Source of the DNA: Larkinella rosea
GTDB taxonomy: Bacteria > Bacteroidota > Bacteroidia > Cytophagales > Spirosomataceae
NCBI RefSeq assembly: GCF_003858635.1
Contig: NZ_RQJO01000009.1
Span: 1-64,000 of the forward strand
DNA: 64,000 nt
Reading direction: 5' to 3'
Position 1 is the first letter of the stretch. Each line of letters opens with the position of its first letter. Position numbers and translations under genes: made by a program. Below are positions 45,388 through 55,150 of this stretch, in pieces. Below the pieces are notes generated by a model. That model made no database searches, had not been told where the DNA came from, and saw only the letters and a list, made by a program, of their open reading frames with translations.

Positions 45388-46461
45388 TTACTGAACAGCA
45401 ACTTTGACCAGCCTGGGTTGCGTTAGCGACGCGTTTTGTAAGGTGATGACGTAGATGCCGGTATGCAGGGATACGCCCGGGAACTGCACGGTATTACGTC
45501 CTTTTTCCAGCAGAACATCCTGCCTGCTGACGACCCGGCCCGCGTTGTCGATCAGGTTCAAACTGGCCTGGTTGGCAAGGTTTACATCCCCGTAATCGAC
45601 GTAGGCCTTGACAACGCCGTTGGTCACCGGGTTGGTCGATAGTTTGAGTTCGATACCGACGTAACCGTCGAATGTCAGTGAGCGAATGGTCGAGAACTCG
45701 TATTTCCCATCGGTGTCTACCTGCCGTAACCGGTAATAATGAACCGTGGACTGGTCGGGATACTCCTGCAAAAACCGGTACTGGTGCGTTTCGAACGTTG
45801 TTCCGTGACCGGCCACTTTCCCGAGCACGTCAAAATCGCGGGCGTTGGTCGAGTGCTGTACTTCGAAGAACGCATTGTTCTTCTCCGACGAAGTGGCCCA
45901 CTCCAAAACCGCATGTTTGTTGGCGGCCTTGACGGTGAATGAGGAGATCGTAACCGGCAAAGGGGAAGCACCGACGGAGGTTTCCCGGTTACTGGTGTTA
46001 TTTAACGCATTGTTCTCAGATAGATCCGTGGGTTCGACCAGCGAAGCGGTCGAAGTGATCGTCGTATTGGCCACCTGCTGGACAGCGACCACATTGATAG
46101 ACAGGACGATGGGTGACGCATTTTCGTCGATGGGAATGGTATTGATCAGGTAGACGCTCGTCGCGCTGGTATTGCCGGGTACGACAGCAAAACCGGGGAT
46201 GGACGCAGGAGAGACATAATTAACATACTGATTGAGTGTAATAACCACGGACATCTGTCCGGCGGGAATCGGAGGGGTATTGTTATTACCGACCGTCACA
46301 TTCACTACACCGGTATGACCTGTGCCTAGAAAAACGGAGTTGTTCTGATCTGAAACGATATCGGTCGGAGTGGCGTAAACGTCAATCACCTGTGCCTGAC
46401 TATAATAGGAAAGTGAGAGCGTAGCCAGGAAAATAAGTACGATACGTAGTTGCTTTTTCAT
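45388..46461 (-). CDS. Secreted protein with T9SS type A sorting domain
   Basis: 357 residues. Signal peptide 1-23 (SQAQ), an N-terminal beta domain with VTVGNNN and LNQYVNYVSP of the kind found in DUF11-like modules, then a linker and a fibronectin-like part (WATSSEKNNAFFEVQHS). The last 75 residues (LKLSTNPVTNG to LVKVAVQ) are a type A sorting domain for export through the type IX system. It follows the large TSP3 gene by 66 bases on the same strand and is probably co-transcribed. Confidence 0.88.
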   Translation of the reverse strand: MKKQLRIVLIFLATLSLSYYSQAQVIDVYATPTDIVSDQNNSVFLGTGHTGVVNVTVGNNNTPPIPAGQMSVVITLNQYVNYVSPASIPGFAVVPGNTSATSVYLINTIPIDENASPIVLSINVVAVQQVANTTITSTASLVEPTDLSENNALNNTSNRETSVGASPLPVTISSFTVKAANKHAVLEWATSSEKNNAFFEVQHSTNARDFDVLGKVAGHGTTFETHQYRFLQEYPDQSTVHYYRLRQVDTDGKYEFSTIRSLTFDGYVGIELKLSTNPVTNGVVKAYVDYGDVNLANQASLNLIDNAGRVVSRQDVLLEKGRNTVQFPGVSLHTGIYVITLQNASLTQPRLVKVAVQ

Positions 46462-46527
46462 GGATTTTTGTTGGTTTCGAAGGAGAGATAAGAGTCTGAG
46501 GAACAGAGCCCTCAGACTCTTTGGCTT

Positions 46528-49500
46528 TTAAAGGGTAATGTTGACGGACGTAATGGTGGTGTTATTTTCATTGTTTATTTCGCCACCCGAACCCGTCTGA
46601 ATGCGGGTATTGATCACGCTCGCTCCAGAATTGGCACCGGTACTGAGCGTCAGCGTCAACCCAATGGTTTTTGCGTTAGCCGCCCCCCCGTCAATGGTGA
46701 CACCTGCTTTAGAAACCAGTTTGAAGAAACTTCCCGAATCGGTTAACGTCCAGTCATCGCCCGCCGAGCCCGAAAAGGCAACCGTCATATATTGCGTTGG
46801 CTTGGTGACCGTCAGGGTAATCGTGCCGCTGCTTTTGGATCCAGCCGGGATGTTCTTCACCGTTATGGTCAGGTTTCGAGATTGACCAATAGCCGTAAAT
46901 CCAGCGTTTGGCATTAAATGAGTTGGGGTCAAATCCACCGCCGGGTCGACAAAGTCCGGCGTGTTATCGGTATCGTTATCCGGCAGCGTTGGATTCCCGG
47001 AATCGCCATACGTAGCCGGAGCGCCATCCACCGTTTGCGGAATCCCGTCGTTATCGGCTCCATCGGCGGCATCCACTACGCCATCGCCGTTGGTATCCAG
47101 CGAGCCGGGGTTCGAAATACCGCTTTCGTAGAGGTCTTTAATGCCGTCGTTGTCGCTGTCCAGATCCCGGTAGTTGGGCGTTCCATCGTTATCAGCGTCG
47201 TTTGGCGTGGTTATACCATTGGTAGCTGAAACGGAACCTGGAATACCGTTGCTATTCGGTGCGCCATCGGCAATGCCATCGCCATTCGTATCATTATTGG
47301 TGTTTCCAGTGGCTTCGATCACGTCATTGATCCCGTCGTTGTCCGAATCCAGATCGAGATAATCCGGCAGGTTATCGCCATCGGTATTGGTTGGATTGGT
47401 GCCATCCGATCCTTTTTCGACCGAATCCGGAATGCTGTCATTGTCGCTGTCGAGATCGCGGTAATTCGGAACCGTATCCCCCGTGCTGCTGTCGTTATTC
47501 GGCAGGGCCGGACTATTGGCGTCGCCGTAGGTACCGGTTGCCCCATCCGTCGCCGTTGGAATCCCGTCATTGTCCGTTTCGGACGCATCGTCGATGATAC
47601 CGTCTTTGTTGGTATCGAGTGAAGCCGGGTTCGATACGCCACTTTCGTAGAGGTCGAAAATGCCGTCGCCATCGCTGTCGACATCCTGGAAGTCTTTTTT
47701 GCTATCGTTATCCGTATCCGGCGGGGTCAAACCGCTTCCGGCGGTTGCCGGAATTCCCGTTGAGCCCGGGGTGCCGTCGGCAATGCCATCGCCGTTCGCA
47801 TCGGTGCCGTTGCCTTCCACCACGTCGTTGATGCCGTCGTTATCCGAATCCAGATCGATGTAATCCGGTTTTCCGTCGGTGCCGCCATCGCTGTTCGTCG
47901 GGTTGGTTCCGTCGGAGCCTCGTTCCACCGAATCCAGAATACCGTCGTTATCACTGTCGAGGTCGCGGAAGTTGGGGTTGGAATCGCTGTCGGTATTGGC
48001 CAGGGTTGGGCTGTTGGCATCGCCAAAGGTTCCGGTTGCACCATCCACATTTTGTGGGATACCGTCTTTATCAGCTCCGTCGGCATCTTCGATCTTACCA
48101 TCTTTGGTGGCACCATCCAATGTGCCCGGATTGGATAAACCGCTCTCGTAAAGATCCGGAATGCCATCGTTATCACTGTCCAGATCCCGGTAATCCGGGT
48201 TATCGGTTCCATCGGTGTTGGGTGGAGTCAGACCACCGGTTCCGGCGGTTGCCGGAATCCCCGTTGTTGCAGATACGGTACCGTCGGCCATCCCATTGCC
48301 ATCGCTGTCCGTTCCGCTGGCTTCCAGTACATCATTGATACCGTCGTTATCACTGTCCAGATCCTGGAAGTCCTTTCGGGTATCGCCATCGGTATCCGGT
48401 GGGGTCAGGCCCGTGCCTGCCGATGACGGAATACCAGTGGTTATGTCGACTCCCCCGTCGGCTTTCCCATCCAGGTCCGCATCGGTTCCACCGCCTTCGA
48501 TGACATCGGGAATGCCGTCATTATCCGAATCCAGATCACGAATGTCGGGAATGCCGTCACCATCCGTATCCAGCGACGCATCCGCCGTACCGTATTCAAC
48601 TACATCCGTAATGCCGTCGTTGTCGTCATCCTGATCACAACTGTCAAGAATGCCGTCACCATCCGTATCCGTCGTTCCCGAACAAGTATCCTGGCAGTCG
48701 GGGACGCCATCACCGTCGCCATCTTCGATGACGAAAACGTCATAGACATAATAATGTCCGAGTAAATTTAAGACGGCACTAATATCAATTTGTACCTGGT
48801 CAAATGCTGCGTTCGGAACAAAACCGACAACGGATCGACTGGTACCACCCAGGAGCGATGCACCGAGTAAATTGGCGGTAGTGGAAGTTGCAACTGGCGT
48901 TGAATTGCCATCTTTGTATACCCGAATGGTAATTCCATCCAACAATCCAACATCGATCAATCCGGTTTCAGAAGCAATGTGAAAACCAACGAATGTTTGA
49001 CCGGCGAAATCGGTACCGTTATTTTTTACGGTTAACCGTACTCCTCCCGCTACCGATGTTCCGGTATAATAGTCGACAAAATCAGACGTAGAGGCTGTTG
49101 TAAGACTGCCCACACCTGACAGGCTGGGAAATACGGCTAATCCGTATAGACCCGTGTTTGAGGCACCACTGACAATCGATACGCTGTACGGGGTGTTGGT
49201 CGCGTTGCCGTCATTAAGCGCTTTTTCACAATTCGTACAGGATGTGGGTTCCACAAAAGCACCATAGAGCCGGATAGCCCCGATACTGGCATTCAATACG
49301 GGATTTATTCGGATTCGAACTTCATTGAAATCTTTGCCGGTCGTGGTTGCAAAACCTAATTTTAGTTTCGCGACATCGGTCGTTCCAGACAGGAGCGCTA
49401 AATTAAGTGCATTGGTTCCGCTGGTAACATTTTTGGATTCCTGCAGTGTTCCAAACAGATACGTCTCAATCGTAATCGTATTGAAAACATTGGCCGCCAG

Positions 49501-50409
49501 CAGGGCATTGGCGGTGGTTCTGGAAATAACAAAACCAACGCGACGGCCATTCGAGGAATACACCCGTTTGGTGTCAATCACACCCACTGCCACCGCAGAA
49601 CCCACTGTTGCAGTTGGAGTTAAAATCGCATAATCACTTTTATCGGCGTCGATTAAGTTAGCTCTGTCCGTGAGCGAACAACCTACGCATACAGATGATT
49701 GCGTGTAGGTTACATCAGTACCGGATCCATCGATAAAATCGTCACAAACCGTAGAAGATTGCGGAGTCGAACAATCAGCCGCAAAAGCCACGGCAGCATA
49801 AATTCTCAGGGTTGAAAGAGCGGCTGCATTTACCCCGGTCGTAACCAACCGTATTTCATCAAATGCATTGGCCGCCGTAAATGTCGCGTAGAGCTTTTCG
49901 CTGGTTCCTAAAACCGTGCCTGTAGCGAGCGAGGAACCCACGCTGATTGTTTGAGATTGTGGAACTCCGGCATTGTAGAGCACCATTTTTACACCTGAAA
50001 GCAGACTCAAATCGACCACGCCGTTCCCGCCCAGAACAAAACCGGTTATCGTTCCTGAAGGATACGTGCCGCTCGATTTCTTTACCGTGAGACCGTCATT
50101 AAAAATACTGACGTTGACCAACGAACTTAAGTTGGCATACGTTTCCAGGCTGCTATCCGTAATTTTCTGTAGCTCGTTATAGTTCGCCGATTGTAAGCAA
50201 CTCTGACCTAAGCAAACCGTAGCCGTCGGTCCATTACCAGATACTCCGCCCACCGCCGTACCGGAAATGGGCGTGTAACACGCCTGGGAATAGGCGGGTA
50301 AAACCTGAGCTAAAACGAAGAAAATGGCCAGAAGACCAACGAATTGGTGCCTTAGCCTTTGAATAAGGATGTGGTTAATTCGCTCCTTTAAACAGTAAAA
50401 TGAAGCCAT
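46528..50409 (-). CDS. Large secreted protein with thrombospondin type-3 repeats
   Basis: 1293 residues. Signal peptide about 1-42 (ending AYSQ). The N-terminal 560 are Cys-poor beta modules. Residues about 565-1145 are a dense array of DLDSDNDGIPD-type units, the calcium-binding thrombospondin type-3 pattern, organised in larger blocks: LYESG-SNP, SVE-GSDGTNPTN and INDV-E-GTD units recur in order about every 170 residues. The last 140 are a DUF11-like beta domain (LTPTHLMPNAGFTA to the end). There is no recognised sorting domain at the C-terminus. Probably a large surface or matrix protein stabilised by calcium. Confidence 0.88.
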   Translation of the reverse strand: MASFYCLKERINHILIQRLRHQFVGLLAIFFVLAQVLPAYSQACYTPISGTAVGGVSGNGPTATVCLGQSCLQSANYNELQKITDSSLETYANLSSLVNVSIFNDGLTVKKSSGTYPSGTITGFVLGGNGVVDLSLLSGVKMVLYNAGVPQSQTISVGSSLATGTVLGTSEKLYATFTAANAFDEIRLVTTGVNAAALSTLRIYAAVAFAADCSTPQSSTVCDDFIDGSGTDVTYTQSSVCVGCSLTDRANLIDADKSDYAILTPTATVGSAVAVGVIDTKRVYSSNGRRVGFVISRTTANALLAANVFNTITIETYLFGTLQESKNVTSGTNALNLALLSGTTDVAKLKLGFATTTGKDFNEVRIRINPVLNASIGAIRLYGAFVEPTSCTNCEKALNDGNATNTPYSVSIVSGASNTGLYGLAVFPSLSGVGSLTTASTSDFVDYYTGTSVAGGVRLTVKNNGTDFAGQTFVGFHIASETGLIDVGLLDGITIRVYKDGNSTPVATSTTANLLGASLLGGTSRSVVGFVPNAAFDQVQIDISAVLNLLGHYYVYDVFVIEDGDGDGVPDCQDTCSGTTDTDGDGILDSCDQDDDNDGITDVVEYGTADASLDTDGDGIPDIRDLDSDNDGIPDVIEGGGTDADLDGKADGGVDITTGIPSSAGTGLTPPDTDGDTRKDFQDLDSDNDGINDVLEASGTDSDGNGMADGTVSATTGIPATAGTGGLTPPNTDGTDNPDYRDLDSDNDGIPDLYESGLSNPGTLDGATKDGKIEDADGADKDGIPQNVDGATGTFGDANSPTLANTDSDSNPNFRDLDSDNDGILDSVERGSDGTNPTNSDGGTDGKPDYIDLDSDNDGINDVVEGNGTDANGDGIADGTPGSTGIPATAGSGLTPPDTDNDSKKDFQDVDSDGDGIFDLYESGVSNPASLDTNKDGIIDDASETDNDGIPTATDGATGTYGDANSPALPNNDSSTGDTVPNYRDLDSDNDSIPDSVEKGSDGTNPTNTDGDNLPDYLDLDSDNDGINDVIEATGNTNNDTNGDGIADGAPNSNGIPGSVSATNGITTPNDADNDGTPNYRDLDSDNDGIKDLYESGISNPGSLDTNGDGVVDAADGADNDGIPQTVDGAPATYGDSGNPTLPDNDTDNTPDFVDPAVDLTPTHLMPNAGFTAIGQSRNLTITVKNIPAGSKSSGTITLTVTKPTQYMTVAFSGSAGDDWTLTDSGSFFKLVSKAGVTIDGGAANAKTIGLTLTLSTGANSGASVINTRIQTGSGGEINNENNTTITSVNITL
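47110..48200 (-). repeat. About 510-base coding superrepeat in the TSP3 gene
   Basis: The LYESG(L/V/I)SNP segment is found at about 47122, 47642 and 48145, giving a period of 500-520 bases; two further sub-units lie between successive copies in the same order. This indicates duplication of whole three-unit blocks. Confidence 0.7.
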
Positions 50410-52271
50410 AGCGAATTGGTGTTAAATGAGTTGAGTAATGACTTTTGTGATTCTGAACGATATGGACATGCCTGTCAACTACGGTTGTTTTTAACCGCAT
50501 TTTAATGTTAGATAATCGTTACCCAGCCCATCGTAAATGCGCAGATTAAAGCCCATTTATACAGGAAATGATAACAGATTAAAACGCATGTTTCTGGAGC
50601 TATTCCCGAAGAAATTCACGGCGTGCTGAATAAATGTGTCTGATAATTATTTGCAGAGCATAGGGAGCCCAGCCCGTGAAAACACGGAATTCAGATGTCA
50701 GACGCAGTTCTTCTTCAGGGTAATAGGGTATTAAATGTAAGTAACCGAATGAAGACTGAGGAGGTGGTTTGGGTCTTCAATTCGGCCGTTTCGTACTCAT
50801 ACATTTAATAGGTAATCGACTTTCTGTTAAAATTACAATGACACTGTGGAGGTAAGTGTCTGAAATAAAGATTGTTATTAAACAATCCACAGAAAAGCAG
50901 AGTGATCAACCGGCTGTCGACTGCTGGCGGTTAGCGCGCATCTACCAATTCGGTCAATAAAGGAGTAAGTGCATTTTTTTTCATACGTTGTTCAGCGAAA
51001 TTTGAAAAGACAGAGAGTTTGTATGGGCAACTTTAAACGGTTTTTAACGGAAAATCAAATATTTGAAAGTGTTTTTTGTGTCTATTTATTATATGGTACA
51101 TTTCGACCTTAAAATTATTAATATCCAATATAATCCAATTAATTATCAATAATCATGTAACTGTTTAAGCAAATAGTTTGCCAATTAAATTTTATTTATC
51201 TCGAATTTTAGTCTGATAATTATTTGAATAGCGCTGATTTTAACTCTTTCGTTTCATATGACAAAATCGGTTAGAACAGTGAAGTAATTTTAGCCCTTCT
51301 TTTCAATTATTATCCGGGTTACCTATTATAAAGTGTTAAAAATGTAATTTTTTAATATGCTTAGCGAAAACCGGTGACCGATTTTGTCATCCAAAGTCCC
51401 ATGATCCCGTATTTTAAGAAAATTGCCTTTGCTGATAAAGCCACTATGTATCTATTTAAATAAATAAATATATAAATTTTTTAAGACGTATAGTGTTACG
51501 TTCGTTGCCGTAAAGACGCTGAAAAACGGGTAAGAATATACGTAGGCTACTTTCTTGTACCGGAGTACCGGTCTGATGGAGAGTGGAAATTTGTAACGTG
51601 AAATTTTATCTCATTTTTTACCTTATTTTTTTTCGCAGCATTCTGACTCCGATTTCATCAGGTTTGGCATTCAATATGATGGTAAAATGAGGTAACGTTT
51701 AGGTAAGTACGTCGTCATCGCTCCGCTTCCCAGCCAGACGCTCTACAGCTGGGGTAACGCCCCGTCGTCCACTCGGTCAGTCATCCCGCTTATTCCTGAA
51801 ATAAACAATCGACTGCTTATTCGGGCCAGGTACACTCCTTAGAGAAAAACCGGCCGGATTGGTGACTTTTAGCCGGGGCACAACTGGTTTTCAATCTGTC
51901 GTGAATAAATGTTCGGCTCCTCAAAGACCGTTGAATAGCAAAGTGGCTGACAGTCAGTCGATCTGTTGCTTTTCAGAGAAAAAAAAGGAATTTTTGAGTG
52001 TATTCTCTTCATCCACCAGGACAATCTCAGGGCCTTTCCGAACGATAGCGGGGATGCGGTTTTTTTCCGAAGTCCATCGGCTGGAACGTTGTAAGTCTTT
52101 GCCGGTACCGTAGTGCGGCTCCAGGATTTGGCTCCCTCAAAACCGCTCTTTTGCGTCAGGTATTTACCCCCGGCTGCCAGTTATCGGTTTTAACTGGCCG
52201 ACCGCGCTGGCGGTAACTATATTTAATGCGTCAACATACACACCTATCCAATCACACCCAATCCACTTCTT
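50410..52271. other. 1.86-kb gene-poor region
   Basis: No convincing gene is present. The left half is very AT-rich with no long frames. Two copies of GTCTGATAATTATTTG stand at 50638-50653 and 51211-51226. Between about 51700 and 52130 a few short protein-like frames occur (for example a plus-strand KYVVIAPLPSQTLYSWGN stretch, and a minus-strand IPAIVRKGPEIVLVDEEN stretch), perhaps remnants of decayed genes. No RNA gene was recognised. Confidence 0.5.
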
Positions 52272-55040
52272 ATGAAAACTAGTCTACTTATTTTTCGGTC
52301 AACGGATCGTGCCATACTGTTAGTAGGTTTCCTGGTGCTGACGAGCCTGTCGGGTTTTGGCCAGCATATCTATTATGTTACCGTTGGTGGAGGAGCTGTT
52401 ACCAAAGACGGTTCTTCCTGGACGAACGCCTATGCCGCCACCCAGTTACAAACCGCCATCGATGCCGCCAGCGCGTTTGCCGACGGAGAAGTTTGGGTGG
52501 CCGGCGGGCTGTATAAACCCACCAGCGGAAGCGACCGGACGATCAGTTTTTTAATGCGCGACCATGTGGCCATTTACGGCGGTTTTGAAGGCGATGAAAC
52601 GCTGTTGAGTGAGCGCCCGCCGATTAGCCTGACCACCCCCTCCAGCACAACCCTCAGCGGGGAAATTGGTGGAGCCGGTTTATCGGACAATTCCTACCAC
52701 GTCATCAACAACACGTCCTCAGCACTGAGTAACAGTGCCGTTCTGGACGGTTTTGTCGTTACGGCCGGAAATGCCAACGGAGCGGGTGAATTGGAGTTTG
52801 TGGGCGGAGGAATCGCTAACCAGAACAGCAGCCCGACCCTGCGGAACTGCTGGTTTGTCGGAAATTCGGCCAGTAAAGGCGGAGCCATTTATAACCTTGC
52901 TTTCACCGGTACCTGTAGCCCGGTGATCACCAATTGTGTCATTACGCAAAATACCGCTTCGTTTGGGGGAGGAATGCACAACGGCGTCACCGGGGGCGGT
53001 TCGGCCAGCCCGAAAGTAACCAGTTGCCGTTTTGCGAGCAATTCAGCGACAAACAGCGGAGCGATTGATAACGAAGGAGGAAGCCCGGTTGTCACCAATT
53101 GTTCTTTTACGGGTAATTCAGCGACAACAAATGGCGGAGTTTCATTTAATTATACCCTGCAGAAATTTACAAACTGTACTTTTTTGGGCAACACGGCCAG
53201 CAGTGGCGGGGTGATTCACCACACATCGGGCAACACCACGTTCAATAACTGTGTTTTCTGGAATAACGGTGGGAGTTCTACGTTCAACAACACCATTGTC
53301 GTTACGGCCAATTATTGTCTGTTCGAACTGGCGGTAACGAATTACAGCGGGAGCAATAACCAGACTACGGCGGTTTTACCGTTCATAAGTACAACCGATC
53401 TGCAGCTTACGGCTTGTTCTCCAGCCATCAACGCGGGCGATCCTGCCAGCACCACGACGACCAGCGGCACCACCGATCTGGCGGGCAACCCCCGGTTTTT
53501 TAGCGGTGGCCTCATCGACATCGGTGCGTACGAGTTTCAGGGCTCGGCACCTACTCCGCCGGTTATTGCTTCTTCGGGAGGAAGTAGCCTGACGGTTACA
53601 CAAGGCTCTCCGGCGGTGTCATTAACGATTACCGGTTGCGACGGTGGGATGATCAACTGGAAAGGCACCGGTGTCGATGCCAGTACCGGAACCGATTGGG
53701 CAATCTCCGCGTCTACTTCCGCTATCGGCACGACGGTTTATTCGGTTACCTGCACCCTGGGCGGTTGTGCTTCTGCGCCCGGTTCGGCCACGGTAACGGT
53801 GACTTCCGCAGTGGCATCCGGCAGTTACGACGGATACATTTACGGAGCGGATTGCAGTTCGTTCCGGGGGTGGGCCTGGGATCGCAATAAAATCAATACA
53901 CCGATTTCGGTTGATATTCTGGATGGCGATGTGGTGATTGCAACGCTTTTGGCCGGCGATTTTCGGCAGGATTTGCTCCAAGCAGGCAAAGGGAATGGCA
54001 AACATGCCTTCAGTTTTGCAATCCCCGATGACCTGAAAAACAACCTTCCGCACGTCCTCAAAGCGAGAGTGAACGGAAGCAGTTTCATTCTCAAAGATTC
54101 GCCGAAAGCACTGATCTGTCAGAATAGCACGTCTCCGGCCGGTAATAAACCGCCCGTTGCACCCAGCCCGACGGTGTTGATCGCTCCGCTGACTGCGCAG
54201 GAAAACGTGCCGTTCTCGGGAACGCTCGTGACCTTCACCGACCCGGACAACGATCCCCTAACGTATGCCCTGATCGGATTGCCGTCGGGGCTGAGCCTGG
54301 ATGGAACCAGTCGCGTCATCAACGGTACGCCCACGGAATCCGGCACGTTTTTACTCACCTACACCGCCACGGATGTGCCAGGCGCTACCAACAGCGTGAG
54401 TTTCAACCTGACGGTTTTGCCCGAACCCAGTGCATCGGTTACCGGCGATTTTGAAGGCTTTCTGGATAAACTGGATTGTGGAGGCATTCGGGGCTGGGTC
54501 TGGGATCGCAAGAAGGTCAACACCCCACTGACGGTTGAGTTTTATCTGGAAACCAGTTCGCCCGCGAGCACCACGGTTTTGGGAAGCTCGCTGGCGAATA
54601 TCTACCGGGTGGATCTGAAAAATGCCGGGAAGGGCAACGGAGCGCATGCGTACAACTTTACGCCCCCGGCGGGTTTGACCAACGGCACGCTGGTCTACGC
54701 CCGCGTTTTGGGGAGCAATTACGTCCTGAAAGGTTCACCGAAAGCCTATCAGTGTGCGCCCGCCCGTTTGTCGGCGGAAGAAAGCAACCCGCTTCAGGCG
54801 AGGCTGCTGGGCAATCCGGTGACGGATCAGGTTCAGGTCGAAATCCGGGGTGCGGAAAACCAGCCGCTGCGGTTGACGCTGACGGATGCCACCGGACGGC
54901 TGATTGGGGAGCGTCTGCTTGAAAAAGCCAGCGCCGAAGAACGGCAAACTCTACCGGTTTCTGATCGATCGTCCGGGCTGTTACTGTTGCGGGTGACGAG
55001 CGGGCTGCGAAGTGTAACCTTGAAGGCGCTCAAACCCTAA
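52272..55040 (+). CDS. Beta-helix surface protein with duplicated GWAWD module and T9SS sorting end
   Basis: 922 residues. A signal peptide (about 1-30, ending GFGQ) precedes a right-handed beta-helix (about 35-430) full of GNSAS-GGAIYN and NC-F-GN turns, closed by the IDIGAYEFQG motif that ends this domain type. Residues about 517-617 and 725-832 are two copies of one module, each with a DC pair, RGWAWDR or RGWVWDR, an AGKGNG turn and a final SPKA-C. A cadherin-like Ig domain lies between. The last 85 residues (ARLLGNPVTDQVQV to the end) are a type A sorting domain. Likely an adhesin or polysaccharide-binding surface protein. Confidence 0.88.
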   Translation: MKTSLLIFRSTDRAILLVGFLVLTSLSGFGQHIYYVTVGGGAVTKDGSSWTNAYAATQLQTAIDAASAFADGEVWVAGGLYKPTSGSDRTISFLMRDHVAIYGGFEGDETLLSERPPISLTTPSSTTLSGEIGGAGLSDNSYHVINNTSSALSNSAVLDGFVVTAGNANGAGELEFVGGGIANQNSSPTLRNCWFVGNSASKGGAIYNLAFTGTCSPVITNCVITQNTASFGGGMHNGVTGGGSASPKVTSCRFASNSATNSGAIDNEGGSPVVTNCSFTGNSATTNGGVSFNYTLQKFTNCTFLGNTASSGGVIHHTSGNTTFNNCVFWNNGGSSTFNNTIVVTANYCLFELAVTNYSGSNNQTTAVLPFISTTDLQLTACSPAINAGDPASTTTTSGTTDLAGNPRFFSGGLIDIGAYEFQGSAPTPPVIASSGGSSLTVTQGSPAVSLTITGCDGGMINWKGTGVDASTGTDWAISASTSAIGTTVYSVTCTLGGCASAPGSATVTVTSAVASGSYDGYIYGADCSSFRGWAWDRNKINTPISVDILDGDVVIATLLAGDFRQDLLQAGKGNGKHAFSFAIPDDLKNNLPHVLKARVNGSSFILKDSPKALICQNSTSPAGNKPPVAPSPTVLIAPLTAQENVPFSGTLVTFTDPDNDPLTYALIGLPSGLSLDGTSRVINGTPTESGTFLLTYTATDVPGATNSVSFNLTVLPEPSASVTGDFEGFLDKLDCGGIRGWVWDRKKVNTPLTVEFYLETSSPASTTVLGSSLANIYRVDLKNAGKGNGAHAYNFTPPAGLTNGTLVYARVLGSNYVLKGSPKAYQCAPARLSAEESNPLQARLLGNPVTDQVQVEIRGAENQPLRLTLTDATGRLIGERLLEKASAEERQTLPVSDRSSGLLLLRVTSGLRSVTLKALKP

Positions 55041-55050
55041 CGAATGAGGA

Positions 55051-55123
55051 GTGAATAATGAACCATGCAGAATGAACAAAGTGAAATCCGTCAGACGGAC
55101 ATTGTTCATTCTACATTATTCAT
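55051..55123. repeat. Intergenic mirrored dyad E
   Basis: TGAATAATG (55052-55060) pairs with CATTATTCA (55114-55122) and AGAATGAACAA (55069-55079) with TTGTTCATTCT (55102-55112); a central TCCGTC-A-GACGGA palindrome closes the structure. It lies between convergent genes and may be a two-way terminator. Confidence 0.75.
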
Positions 55124-55150
55124 TTACTAAGTGATTGGCCCCGAGCGGTT

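Noticed and set aside
51859-52113. 84-codon frame on the plus strand
   Set aside because: Composition is not protein-like, no family is recognised and the minus strand is open as well, so no coding claim is made.
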